DNA of 64,000 nucleotides from Burkholderia humptydooensis (GTDB lineage Bacteria; Pseudomonadota; Gammaproteobacteria; Burkholderiales; Burkholderiaceae). Positions within the stretch are counted from its first letter, which is position 1. Each line of letters begins with the position of its first letter. The stretch lies in contig NZ_CP013382.1 in the NCBI RefSeq assembly GCF_001513745.1, forward strand, positions 124,001 to 188,000. The letters run 5' to 3'. Of the stretch, positions 45,323 to 53,328 are shown in pieces. The notes under the pieces are model-generated. The model did no database searches. It was given only the letters and a program-made list of their open reading frames with translations, and was not told the DNA's origin. Position numbers and translations under genes: made by a program.

Positions 45323-45916
45323 ATGCGTACTTTTAAATTGTTTCGCCTCGGCCGGCCGGAAGCCGGCCGGCATGACGCCACGGATGACGGCGAAGCGGTT
45401 TTCGGCCTGATCGGCGCCGCGATCGCCACCGAAGCGCTTGGTGCGCGGCAGGACGATACGGCCGCCGGCGTGCCGACTCCGGGCGGTCCGGCCCAGGCCC
45501 GGGACCTGTTGCACGCGCTGTACGAACAGTATTGCCGCGTGCTCGACGATCCGCGGGCGTCGCTCGCGAGCGACGACGCGGCCCGCATCGCGATCGAGCG
45601 CACGCGCGAGGCGCAGCCGCCGGGCGATCCGCACCGGCCGGTCGAAGGCGCGGATTCGATCGATGCGCTGCTGACCCAGGCGCACGTGCTGGACGACGTC
45701 TTCGGCCCACTCGGGCCGGGCGAGACGCCCGATCCGGCGGACGCGGAGCCGGTTCCGGAGGTGCTGCGGCTCTTCGCGCCGGCCGAATATCACGTCGCGT
45801 CGGCGCGCAGGCCGGCCGGCTTGCCGCCCGCGCTCGCGCGGCGCGAGCATCAGACGCTCGCGATCGACAGCCCGTTGCCGGCGCCCGTCGCGGCTCCGGA
45901 GCACGACGCACGATGA
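45323..45916 (+). CDS. T6SS-associated protein, TagK-like
   Basis: 197 residues, no signal peptide. The recognisable core is ARDLLHALYEQYCRVLDDPRASL and DSIDALLTQAHVLDDVFGPLG (about residues 58-130), a pattern I associate with TagK-domain proteins found in Burkholderia T6SS loci; the assignment is from memory of the family and moderate. The C-terminus is Pro/Ala-rich. First gene of the right arm; its stop overlaps the next start (ATGA). Role in the apparatus unknown. Confidence 0.6.
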   Translation: MRTFKLFRLGRPEAGRHDATDDGEAVFGLIGAAIATEALGARQDDTAAGVPTPGGPAQARDLLHALYEQYCRVLDDPRASLASDDAARIAIERTREAQPPGDPHRPVEGADSIDALLTQAHVLDDVFGPLGPGETPDPADAEPVPEVLRLFAPAEYHVASARRPAGLPPALARREHQTLAIDSPLPAPVAAPEHDAR

Positions 45917-46263
45917 CGACGCCGATCTCTCCCGATGCGTCCGGCGCACGCGCGACAGGCCGGCTGCAGGACAGGCCGCTCGTCGTGTGGCGCGCGCCGC
46001 ATGCGTCGTTCGACTGGATCGCCGACAGCGATTCGCGATTCGGGCCGGTCCGCGAAGTCGTGACCGCCGGGCATTATCGTTGGCTGCCGCTTTCGGACCT
46101 GGCGGGATGGCGGCTCGCGCGCCCCGGCACGCTGCTCGATCTGGTCGAGCTGGACGCGTGCGCATTCGGCGAGCGCGCACGCGCGGGCGAGGCAATGGGC
46201 GGAGCGACAGGCGGCGCGGCGCATCGCGCGCGCGGCGGGGAGGATTCCGATGGACGAGCATGA
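45913..46263 (+). CDS. Short TagJ/ImpE-like T6SS accessory protein (C-terminal part only)
   Basis: 116 residues. The region HASFDWIADSDSRFGPVREVVTAG, HYRWLPLSDL and LLDLVELDACAFGERA matches in order the C-terminal half of ImpE/TagJ proteins (W-I-A-D-x-D-S-R-x-G-P-V-x-E-V, then Y-x-W-x-P), whose normal length is over twice as great. The N-terminal TPR-like half is absent, yet the gene is tightly packed: ATGA overlap with the gene before, 14-base overlap with tssE after. So it looks like a stable shortened form. TagJ proteins elsewhere link TssB sheath to ClpV. Confidence 0.6.
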   Translation: MTTPISPDASGARATGRLQDRPLVVWRAPHASFDWIADSDSRFGPVREVVTAGHYRWLPLSDLAGWRLARPGTLLDLVELDACAFGERARAGEAMGGATGGAAHRARGGEDSDGRA

Positions 46264-46831
46264 CAAGCGCCCGGCCGCGCCACGCGGCGGCCACGATGCG
46301 CCTGTGCGCGGCGAAGGCGTCGCGGCGCCGCGCCGCGCGAACACGCATCTGCTGCCGACGTTGATCGACCGCCTGCGCGACGACGCGCCGCAACGCCAGA
46401 CCGAAGCGCCCGGCGAATACGCGGTCACGCGCATGCAGATGCGCGGCATCGTCCAGCGGGATCTCGCGTTCCTGCTCAATACGACGAGCATCGACGAGCG
46501 CATCGACCGCGAGCGCTACCCGGCCGCCGCCGCGTCGACCGTCAACTTCGGCATGCCGCCGCTTGCCGGCGCGTTCCTCGCGTCGTGCAAATGGGCCGAG
46601 ATCGAACGGATCGTCCGCCGCGTGATTCTCGATTTCGAGCCGCGGCTGATCGCCGGGACGCTCGTCGTCGCGCCGTCGAAGGGCGTCGACGCGGGCGAGC
46701 GCTCGAACGTGCTGTCGTTCGAGGTGCGCGGCATGATTCGTATGGACCCCTATCCGGTCGAATTCATGGTGCAGAGCGCGCTCGATCTCGAAACGAGCCA
46801 GGTCAACGTCACCGGCATGCGCGCGAGCTGA
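46250..46831 (+). CDS. tssE: TssE, baseplate wedge protein (gp25-like)
   Basis: 193 residues. Long basic N-terminus (about 60 residues) then the gp25-like lysozyme-fold domain: LPTLIDRLRDDAP, GIVQRDLAFLLNT, STVNFGMPPLAG, IERIVRRVILDFEPRL and LSFEVRGMIRMDPYP. Joins TssF and TssG in the wedge that nucleates the tube and sheath. GGGGAGG ribosome site precedes ATG 46250. Twenty-nine bases before tssF. Confidence 0.93.
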   Translation: MDEHDKRPAAPRGGHDAPVRGEGVAAPRRANTHLLPTLIDRLRDDAPQRQTEAPGEYAVTRMQMRGIVQRDLAFLLNTTSIDERIDRERYPAAAASTVNFGMPPLAGAFLASCKWAEIERIVRRVILDFEPRLIAGTLVVAPSKGVDAGERSNVLSFEVRGMIRMDPYPVEFMVQSALDLETSQVNVTGMRAS

Positions 46832-46860
46832 CGCGCGGGCCGGAAAAACGGGGGGACACG

Positions 46861-48750
46861 GTGGAACCGCAACTGCTCGACTACTACAACCAGGAACTGA
46901 TCTACATGCGCGAGCTCGCCGCCGAGTTCGCGCACGCGCACCCGAAGATCGCGCGGCGCCTCGGGATGCAGGCGGGCGAAGTGGCCGATCCGTACGTCGA
47001 GCGGCTGATCGAATCGTTCTGCTTCATGGCCGCGCGCATGCAGATCAAGCTCGACGCGGAATTCCCGCGCTTCACGGGCCGCCTGCTCGAAGTGCTGTAC
47101 CCGAACTACGTCGCGCCGACGCCGTCGATGGCGGTCGCGCGCCTGTACCCGAGCCGCACCGAGGGCAATCTCGCGAAGGGCTTTCGCGTCGCGCGCGGCA
47201 CCGCGTTCACGGCGCGCGTGCCGGCCGGCGAGAAGACCGCGTGCCAGTTCCGCAGCGGCCAGGACGTGACGCTCTATCCGCTCGAGATCGCCGACGCGCG
47301 GCTGACGGGCATTCCGCCTGACATCCCGGCGCTCGACCTCTACGTGCCGGCCAACGTGCAGGTGCGCGGCGCGCTGCGCCTGCGGCTGCGCACGACCGGC
47401 AACGTGCGCATCGCCGATCTGAAGGGCCTCGACCGGCTGCCGCTGTATCTCGCGGGCGACCCGCAAGTCGCGTCGCACCTGTTCGAGCTGCTGCACGTGG
47501 CCGGCGTCGCGACGCTCACGGCCGCGCCCGGCGAGTTCGCCGCGCCGGGCCGGCCGCTTGCGGCCGTCACCGTCGGCGCGCTCGCTCACGAAGGGCTCGG
47601 CGTCGACGAGGGGCTGCTGCCGCTCACGTGGTCGAAGTTTCATGGGCACAACCTGCTGCACGAATACTTCGCGTGCCCGGAGCGCTTCCATTTCGTCGCG
47701 CTGACGGGGCTCGAAGAAGGGCTGCGGCGCATCGCCGGCCAGGAGGCCGAGATCGTCGTGCTGCTCGACCAGTCGCCCGAGCGGCTTGCGGACGTCGTCG
47801 ACGCGTCGCGCTTCGCGCTGTTCTGCACGCCGGTGATCAACCTGTTTGCGCGCCACACGGACCGGATCGAATTGTCGACGGGACAGACCGAGTTCCATCT
47901 GGTGCCGGCCCGCCTCGCGCCGCTCGACTACGAAGTGTTTTCCGTCGAGGCGATGTACGGGCAGGTCGCCGCGACGTCCGCCGAACTCGAATTCCGGCCG
48001 CTGTACCAGACGCTGAACGACGACGAGAGCAACTATGGACGCTATTTCTCGACGCGGCGCGAGCGCCGGCTCGTGTCGGATTCCGCGCGCCGCTACGGCA
48101 CGCGCACGCCGTATGTCGGCACGGAGATGTTCGTGTCGCTCGTCGACCAGAACGAGGCGCCCTACAGCGAGGACATCCGCTACCTGTCGGTCGACGCGCT
48201 GTTGACGAACCGCGACTTGCCGAGCCTCGTGCCGCGCGACGGCGTGCGCGATCTGACGGTGGTCGAATCCGCGCCGATCGACAGCGTCGGCCTGATCCGC
48301 GCGCCGTCCGCGCCGAGAGCGCCGTATGCGGAGCGCGAGATCGCGTGGCGGCTGATTCGCCAGTTGAACTTCAACTACCTTCCGCTCGACGAGCTCGACC
48401 ATCGCGCGGGCGGGCAGGGCTTGCGCGGCCTGCTGCGGCTGTTCCTCGCGGGCGACGAGGCCGACAACCGGCGGCAGGTCGAAAGCCTCGTCGGCGTGAA
48501 GACGCGGCCCGTCACGCGCAAGCTGCCCGGCGCGGGCCCGCTCGTGTTCGGGCGCGGCGTCGAATGCGCGCTGACCGTCGACGAGACGGGATTCTCCGGC
48601 GTGAGCCCGTATCTGTTCGGGCTCGTGCTCGAGCATTATCTGGCGCGGCACGTGTCGATCAACGTCTTCACGCAGACCGAGCTGAACTCGATCCAGCGCG
48701 GGCGCGTCGCGCGCTGGCCGGTGCGCATGGGCGCGCGGGGAGGCGCGTGA
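46861..48750 (+). CDS. tssF: TssF, baseplate wedge protein
   Basis: 629 residues from GTG 46861, the start that gives the family N-terminus VEPQLLDYYNQELIYMRELA. It continues with DPYVERLIESFCFMAARMQ and FTGRLLEVLYPNYVAPTPS, the most conserved TssF stretch, and ends in the long C-terminal domain. Upstream frame extension is unrelated. Two TssF copies with one TssG make the wedge. The stop codon shares one base with the tssG start. Confidence 0.95.
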   Translation: MEPQLLDYYNQELIYMRELAAEFAHAHPKIARRLGMQAGEVADPYVERLIESFCFMAARMQIKLDAEFPRFTGRLLEVLYPNYVAPTPSMAVARLYPSRTEGNLAKGFRVARGTAFTARVPAGEKTACQFRSGQDVTLYPLEIADARLTGIPPDIPALDLYVPANVQVRGALRLRLRTTGNVRIADLKGLDRLPLYLAGDPQVASHLFELLHVAGVATLTAAPGEFAAPGRPLAAVTVGALAHEGLGVDEGLLPLTWSKFHGHNLLHEYFACPERFHFVALTGLEEGLRRIAGQEAEIVVLLDQSPERLADVVDASRFALFCTPVINLFARHTDRIELSTGQTEFHLVPARLAPLDYEVFSVEAMYGQVAATSAELEFRPLYQTLNDDESNYGRYFSTRRERRLVSDSARRYGTRTPYVGTEMFVSLVDQNEAPYSEDIRYLSVDALLTNRDLPSLVPRDGVRDLTVVESAPIDSVGLIRAPSAPRAPYAEREIAWRLIRQLNFNYLPLDELDHRAGGQGLRGLLRLFLAGDEADNRRQVESLVGVKTRPVTRKLPGAGPLVFGRGVECALTVDETGFSGVSPYLFGLVLEHYLARHVSINVFTQTELNSIQRGRVARWPVRMGARGGA

Positions 48751-49841
48751 TGGCGCACGACAGGACGGAGAATGTCGTCCGCGACGCGGCGCTGTCGCCG
48801 CGGATGCTCGAACGGCTTCGCGCCGAGCCGTGGCGCTACGGCTTCCTGACGCTGCTGCGATGCATCGGCGCGGACGCGCGCATCGATCCGATCGGCAAGG
48901 CGCGGCGCCCGCAGGCGGAGCCGTTTCGTCTCGGCCAGCAGCCGAGCCTCGCGTTCGCGCCGCGCGAGATCGCGAGCGTCGGCGACGCGAACGGGCGCCT
49001 CAAGGTGCGGCTCTTCGGGCTCGGGATGCTGGGGCCGAACGGGCCGCTGCCGATCCACGTGACCGAGATCGCGCGCGACCGCGAGGAGAGCCGGCGCGAT
49101 CCGACGCTCGGCAATTTTCTCGACATCTTCCATCACCGCTATCTGACGCTGCTGTATCGCGCGTGGGCGTCGGCGCAGGCGGCGGCCGGCCTCGATCGTC
49201 CGGATGACGAACGGTTTTCGTTCTACGTCGCGAGCCTCACCGGCCAGGACGTCGACGAGATCGGCGCGCGGCCGCTGCCCGCGCATGCGCGGCTCGCCGC
49301 ATCGCCGCACCTGGTGCGCGAGGCGCGCAACGCGGACGGCCTGCGGATGACGCTCGAGCGTTACTTCGGCGTGCCGGTGACGCTCGAGGAAAACGTATTT
49401 CACTGGATTGCCGTCGATCCGCTCGAGCACAGCCATCTCGGCAAGCCGGGCGATGCGTCGACGATGGCCGAAGGCGCGATGCTCGGCGAGCTGGTGCCGG
49501 ACCGGCAACACAAGTTCCGGCTCGTGTTCGGGCCGCTCGACATCGACGCCTACCTGCGCTTCACGCCGCAGGGCGAGGATTTGCCGCGCCTCGTCGAATG
49601 GGTGCGGGCGTTCGTCGGCTACGAGTTCGAATGGGAGCTCGAACTGCGGATCAAGCCGAACGGCGCGCCGCCCGCCGTGATGGGCGGCCCGCATCAGCTC
49701 GGCTGGTCCGGCTGGCTCGGCCGCTCGCCGTCCGGCGAGCCAGTGACGGGCATGCGCTTCGAGCCCGAGCAGTATGCGGACCGGTTCGCGCGCGGCGCGG
49801 CCCGGCCCGCCCGATCGCGCGGCATGCGAGGTGAACGATGA
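48750..49841 (+). CDS. tssG: TssG, baseplate wedge protein
   Basis: 363 residues. The opening RAEPWRYGFLTLLRCIG, FGLGMLGPNGPLPIHVTEIA, NFLDIFHHRYLTLLYRAW and HLVREARNADGLRMTLERYFG are characteristic. TGATG overlap with tssF and ATGA overlap with tssA show tight translational coupling. Part of the baseplate with TssE, TssF and TssK. Confidence 0.95.
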   Translation: MAHDRTENVVRDAALSPRMLERLRAEPWRYGFLTLLRCIGADARIDPIGKARRPQAEPFRLGQQPSLAFAPREIASVGDANGRLKVRLFGLGMLGPNGPLPIHVTEIARDREESRRDPTLGNFLDIFHHRYLTLLYRAWASAQAAAGLDRPDDERFSFYVASLTGQDVDEIGARPLPAHARLAASPHLVREARNADGLRMTLERYFGVPVTLEENVFHWIAVDPLEHSHLGKPGDASTMAEGAMLGELVPDRQHKFRLVFGPLDIDAYLRFTPQGEDLPRLVEWVRAFVGYEFEWELELRIKPNGAPPAVMGGPHQLGWSGWLGRSPSGEPVTGMRFEPEQYADRFARGAARPARSRGMRGER

Positions 49842-50938
49842 CCAGCAGCAGAAAACCGGCCGGCAAGGCGGCCGCCGCGCGCACGCCGAAGCCCGACGAC
49901 TGGATGGCGCCCGTCGATCCGGCGGCGCCGTGCGGCGCGGACCTTGAATACGATCCCGAGTTCGTCGTGCTGTCGGCGAAGGCCGCGCCTCGCGCCGAGG
50001 CGCAGTACGGGGATTTCGTCGGTTCGCCGGAGCCGGTGAACTGGAGCGACGTCGAGCGCGATTGCCGGCGGCTGATGATGCGCAGCAAGGACATGCGCCT
50101 CGCGGTGCTGTTCGCCCGGAGCCGGACCCGGCTGGCCGGCGCGGCGGGGCTCGCGGAAGGCGTCGGATTGCTCGCCGCGTGGCTCGGCGCGTTTCCCGAT
50201 GCGATTCACCCGCAACCCGACGTCGATGCGGATCGCGACGCGGCGCTGGAGATCCGGCGCAATGCGCTGCAGGCGCTCACCGATGCCGACGGGCTGATGG
50301 CGGACGTGCGCGAGATCGCGCTGACCCGGTCGACCGCGACGCGCCTGCAGGTGCGCGACGTGGAGCGCGCGTTCGCGCAACCGCGGCCCGGCGATGCGCT
50401 CGCGCCGGAATCGGTCGTGCGTCAGCTCGACGATCTGCACGCGCAGCAGCCGGCGGTCCTGGCGGGCTTCGCCGATGCGCTCGCGGGGCTGGCCGCGATC
50501 GATGCGTGGAGCGGCGAACATCTCGGCGATTACGCACCCGACCTGTCGGCGCTCGAAGCGCTGCTTCGCCAGATCGCGGGCGCGAGCGCCGATCGCACGG
50601 CCGCCGCGCCGATCGCGCCGGCCGAGGCCGACGTGTCGCCGGCGAACGAAGCGGCGGCCATGCACGCGGACGAACCGCCGGCGGCGCAGCGCGAACGCGC
50701 GGCGGCGGAGCCGACCGCGGCGCCTGTCGCGCGCGCCGCCGCCGCGACGCCGGCAGATCGTTACGCCGCGCGCGAGCTGATCCGGCAGGCGCGCCAGTGG
50801 TTCGAGCAGCACGAGCCGAGCAGCCCGATTCCGATACTGCTCAGGCGTGCGGAGCATTTCGTCGGCAAGCGCTATGCGGACGTGGTACAGGCGATCCCCG
50901 CCGAGCTGCTCGCGCTATGGAGCGCGGACGAAGCGTGA
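49838..50938 (+). CDS. tssA: TssA, tail/sheath assembly cap protein
   Basis: 366 residues. The ImpA_N domain is clear (WMAPVDPAAPCGADLEYDPEF near residue 22; EAQYGDFVGS-type and NWSDVERDCRRLMMRSKDMR), a variable Ala/Pro-rich linker spans about 260-305, and a C-terminal helical domain ends RRAEHFVGKRYADVVQAIP. It caps the growing tube-sheath. Start overlaps tssG by four bases. Confidence 0.92.
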   Translation: MTSSRKPAGKAAAARTPKPDDWMAPVDPAAPCGADLEYDPEFVVLSAKAAPRAEAQYGDFVGSPEPVNWSDVERDCRRLMMRSKDMRLAVLFARSRTRLAGAAGLAEGVGLLAAWLGAFPDAIHPQPDVDADRDAALEIRRNALQALTDADGLMADVREIALTRSTATRLQVRDVERAFAQPRPGDALAPESVVRQLDDLHAQQPAVLAGFADALAGLAAIDAWSGEHLGDYAPDLSALEALLRQIAGASADRTAAAPIAPAEADVSPANEAAAMHADEPPAAQRERAAAEPTAAPVARAAAATPADRYAARELIRQARQWFEQHEPSSPIPILLRRAEHFVGKRYADVVQAIPAELLALWSADEA

Positions 50939-51008
50939 GCGCAGCCGGTGCGCGAAGCGCGCGGCCGGAACGATTCATCGGTTCATACCGTTTGTGGAGA
51001 GATCAGCC

Positions 51009-53297
51009 ATGCCGAATTTTTCCGCCGCCCGTACCGTGTCGGTGAGCGGCCCCGCCGTGCCGATGTCGCCCGCCGGCGAACCCGCGCTCGAACTGAGCGC
51101 GATCCGCGGCAACGAGACGCTGTCGGAGATCTATTCGTACACGCTCGATTGCCTGACGCCGCCGGACCCGATGCTCACCGGCGAGCGGGCCGCGAATCTC
51201 GATCTGAAGGCGATGATCGGCAAGGCGCTGACCGTGACCGTCCGGCTCGAAGGCATGGGCTCGTTCGTGCCCGGCATGCCGGGCATGGCGGGCGCGGCCA
51301 ACATCGGCCAGGGCAGGCGCGAGATCAGCGGCATCGTGACGGGCGCGCGCTTCGAGGGCCAGTTGAACCGGCAGTGCCGCTACCGGCTCACGATGCGGCC
51401 GTGGATCTATCTGGCCGACCAGCGATCGGACTACCGGATCTTCCAGAACCGGAGCGTTGACGAGATCGTCGACGAAGTGCTGAACGCGTATTCGTACTCG
51501 TACGACAAGCGCCTGAGCGGCCGGTATCCGAAGCTCGGCTACCAGGTGCAATACGGCGAGACCGATTTCGCGTTCATCCAGCGGCTGATGCAGGAGCACG
51601 GCATCTACTGGTTCTTCGAGCATTCGAACAAGGTGCACCGGATGGTGCTTGTCGATCATCTGGGCGCGCACAAGCCGGTGGAGAGCGTTGCGTACCGCAC
51701 GCTGCGCTATTACCCGCCCGGACACAAGATCGACGCCGAATACATCGACACGTTCGGCACCGAGGAGCGCATCCAGCCGGGCCGCTGGACGACGGACGAT
51801 TTCGATTTCGAGAAGCCGAACGCGGACCTCGGCGTCGAGAACGCGCTGCCGCGGGACACCGCGCATAACGAGCTTGAACGTTACGAGTGGCCCGGCGACT
51901 ACACGGACCGCGAGCACGGCGAGCACTTCGCGCGCGTGCGGATGGAGGAAGTGCGCGCACGGGGCGAGCGCGCGTCGGGCGGCGGCAATGTGCGCGACAT
52001 CGTGTGCGGCACGACGTTCGCGCTCGAAGGCTGTCCGCACGCGAGCGCGAACCGCGAGTATCTGGTGCTCGGCGCGACGTTCACGGCGACGGAGACGGGC
52101 GGCGCGTCGGGCCCCGGCGAATACCGGATCAATACGTCGTTCGTCGCGCAGCCGGCGACCACCGCGTTCCGGCCGGCGCGCACGGTGCGCAAGCCGCGCA
52201 CGCGCGGGCCGCAGACGGCGATCGTGACCGGCCCGCGCGGGCAGGACATCTGGACGGACCAGTACGGCCGCGTGAAGCTGAAGTTCCATTGGGACCGCTC
52301 GCCCGTCGACGACCAGAATTCGTCGTGCTGGGTGCGCGTTTCGTATGCGTGGTCGGGCAACAACTACGGCGGCGTCAACGTTCCGCGCGTGGGCTCGGAA
52401 GTGATCGTCGATTTCGAGCACGGCGATCCGGATCGGCCGCTCGTGACGGGGCAGGTGTATAACGCGCTGCACATGCCGCCGTGGCGGTTGCCGGAGAACG
52501 CGACGCAAAGCGGCTTCATGACGCGCTCGCCGGCCGGCAGCGGCGAGAACGCGAACATGCTGCGCTTCGAGGACAAGGCGGGCGCGGAGCAGGTCAAGCT
52601 GCACGCGGAGCGCAATTACGATGTGTCGGTCGAGCGGGACGCGACGACCACCGTCGGACGCAAGCATCTGACGCTCGTCGGCGTGGACCTGATGCCGGTG
52701 ATGTCGACGCGATCGCCGCTGGATCGGTTGATCGATCTGCTGCGCACGGGCGGCGCGGCGAGCCCGGCTTCGACGGGGCGGCAGGCGGCCGCCCGCGAGC
52801 ACCCGTTGCCGCAACAGCGGCAGCCTTATCAGCAATTGAAGCGGCAGCGCCAGATGCAGCGCGCGGGCGGGTTTCAGGCGCTCGCGGCGAACGTGGCGAT
52901 GGCGTTGCAGCAGATCGTCGCGGTGCTCACGGACCCGTTCACGACCGCATCGGTGAGCACCGTGCAGGGGGCTTCGACGTCGGTCGTGTTCGGCGATGCG
53001 AAAGGCGTGCACGTTGGAGACACCGTCACGGTCACGAGCGGGAATGCGCATTCGGAGGTCAACGGAACGGCGTCGTCGAAAGACGTGAACAGCGTCTCGC
53101 TGAAAGGCACGGCGACCAGTCTCACGGGAATCAGCACTTCTGAAACCGGTGCGAGCATCAACACGACGGGGCTCTATGTCGCAACGAACGGCGCGAGCGT
53201 GACGACGACCGGATTCAGCGCAGCCGAAACGGTCGTGCAGATCGCCAACAAGACGCAGGAATGCGAATTCATCAAGGGCATCAAGATCTCGATGTGA
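51009..53297 (+). CDS. vgrG: VgrG spike protein of the T6SS cluster
   Basis: 762 residues from ATG 51009, with a GGAGAGA ribosome site. The gp27-like region has DFAFIQRLMQEHGIYWFFEH; the gp5-like OB region is DQYGRVKLKFHWDRSPVDDQNS-type (about 415-440), followed by VPRVGSEVIVDFEHGDPDRP. After about residue 580 there is no toxin but a helical stretch and then a Thr/Ser/Gly/Val-rich tail (about 660-762) with regularly spaced NGT and TTG motifs, suggesting an extended beta-helix needle. It probably carries the products of the four downstream genes. Separated from tssA by 70 bases. Confidence 0.93.
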   Translation: MPNFSAARTVSVSGPAVPMSPAGEPALELSAIRGNETLSEIYSYTLDCLTPPDPMLTGERAANLDLKAMIGKALTVTVRLEGMGSFVPGMPGMAGAANIGQGRREISGIVTGARFEGQLNRQCRYRLTMRPWIYLADQRSDYRIFQNRSVDEIVDEVLNAYSYSYDKRLSGRYPKLGYQVQYGETDFAFIQRLMQEHGIYWFFEHSNKVHRMVLVDHLGAHKPVESVAYRTLRYYPPGHKIDAEYIDTFGTEERIQPGRWTTDDFDFEKPNADLGVENALPRDTAHNELERYEWPGDYTDREHGEHFARVRMEEVRARGERASGGGNVRDIVCGTTFALEGCPHASANREYLVLGATFTATETGGASGPGEYRINTSFVAQPATTAFRPARTVRKPRTRGPQTAIVTGPRGQDIWTDQYGRVKLKFHWDRSPVDDQNSSCWVRVSYAWSGNNYGGVNVPRVGSEVIVDFEHGDPDRPLVTGQVYNALHMPPWRLPENATQSGFMTRSPAGSGENANMLRFEDKAGAEQVKLHAERNYDVSVERDATTTVGRKHLTLVGVDLMPVMSTRSPLDRLIDLLRTGGAASPASTGRQAAAREHPLPQQRQPYQQLKRQRQMQRAGGFQALAANVAMALQQIVAVLTDPFTTASVSTVQGASTSVVFGDAKGVHVGDTVTVTSGNAHSEVNGTASSKDVNSVSLKGTATSLTGISTSETGASINTTGLYVATNGASVTTTGFSAAETVVQIANKTQECEFIKGIKISM

Positions 53298-53328
53298 ACG
53301 CGCACGCGCGCGAACGCCACCGCACCCC

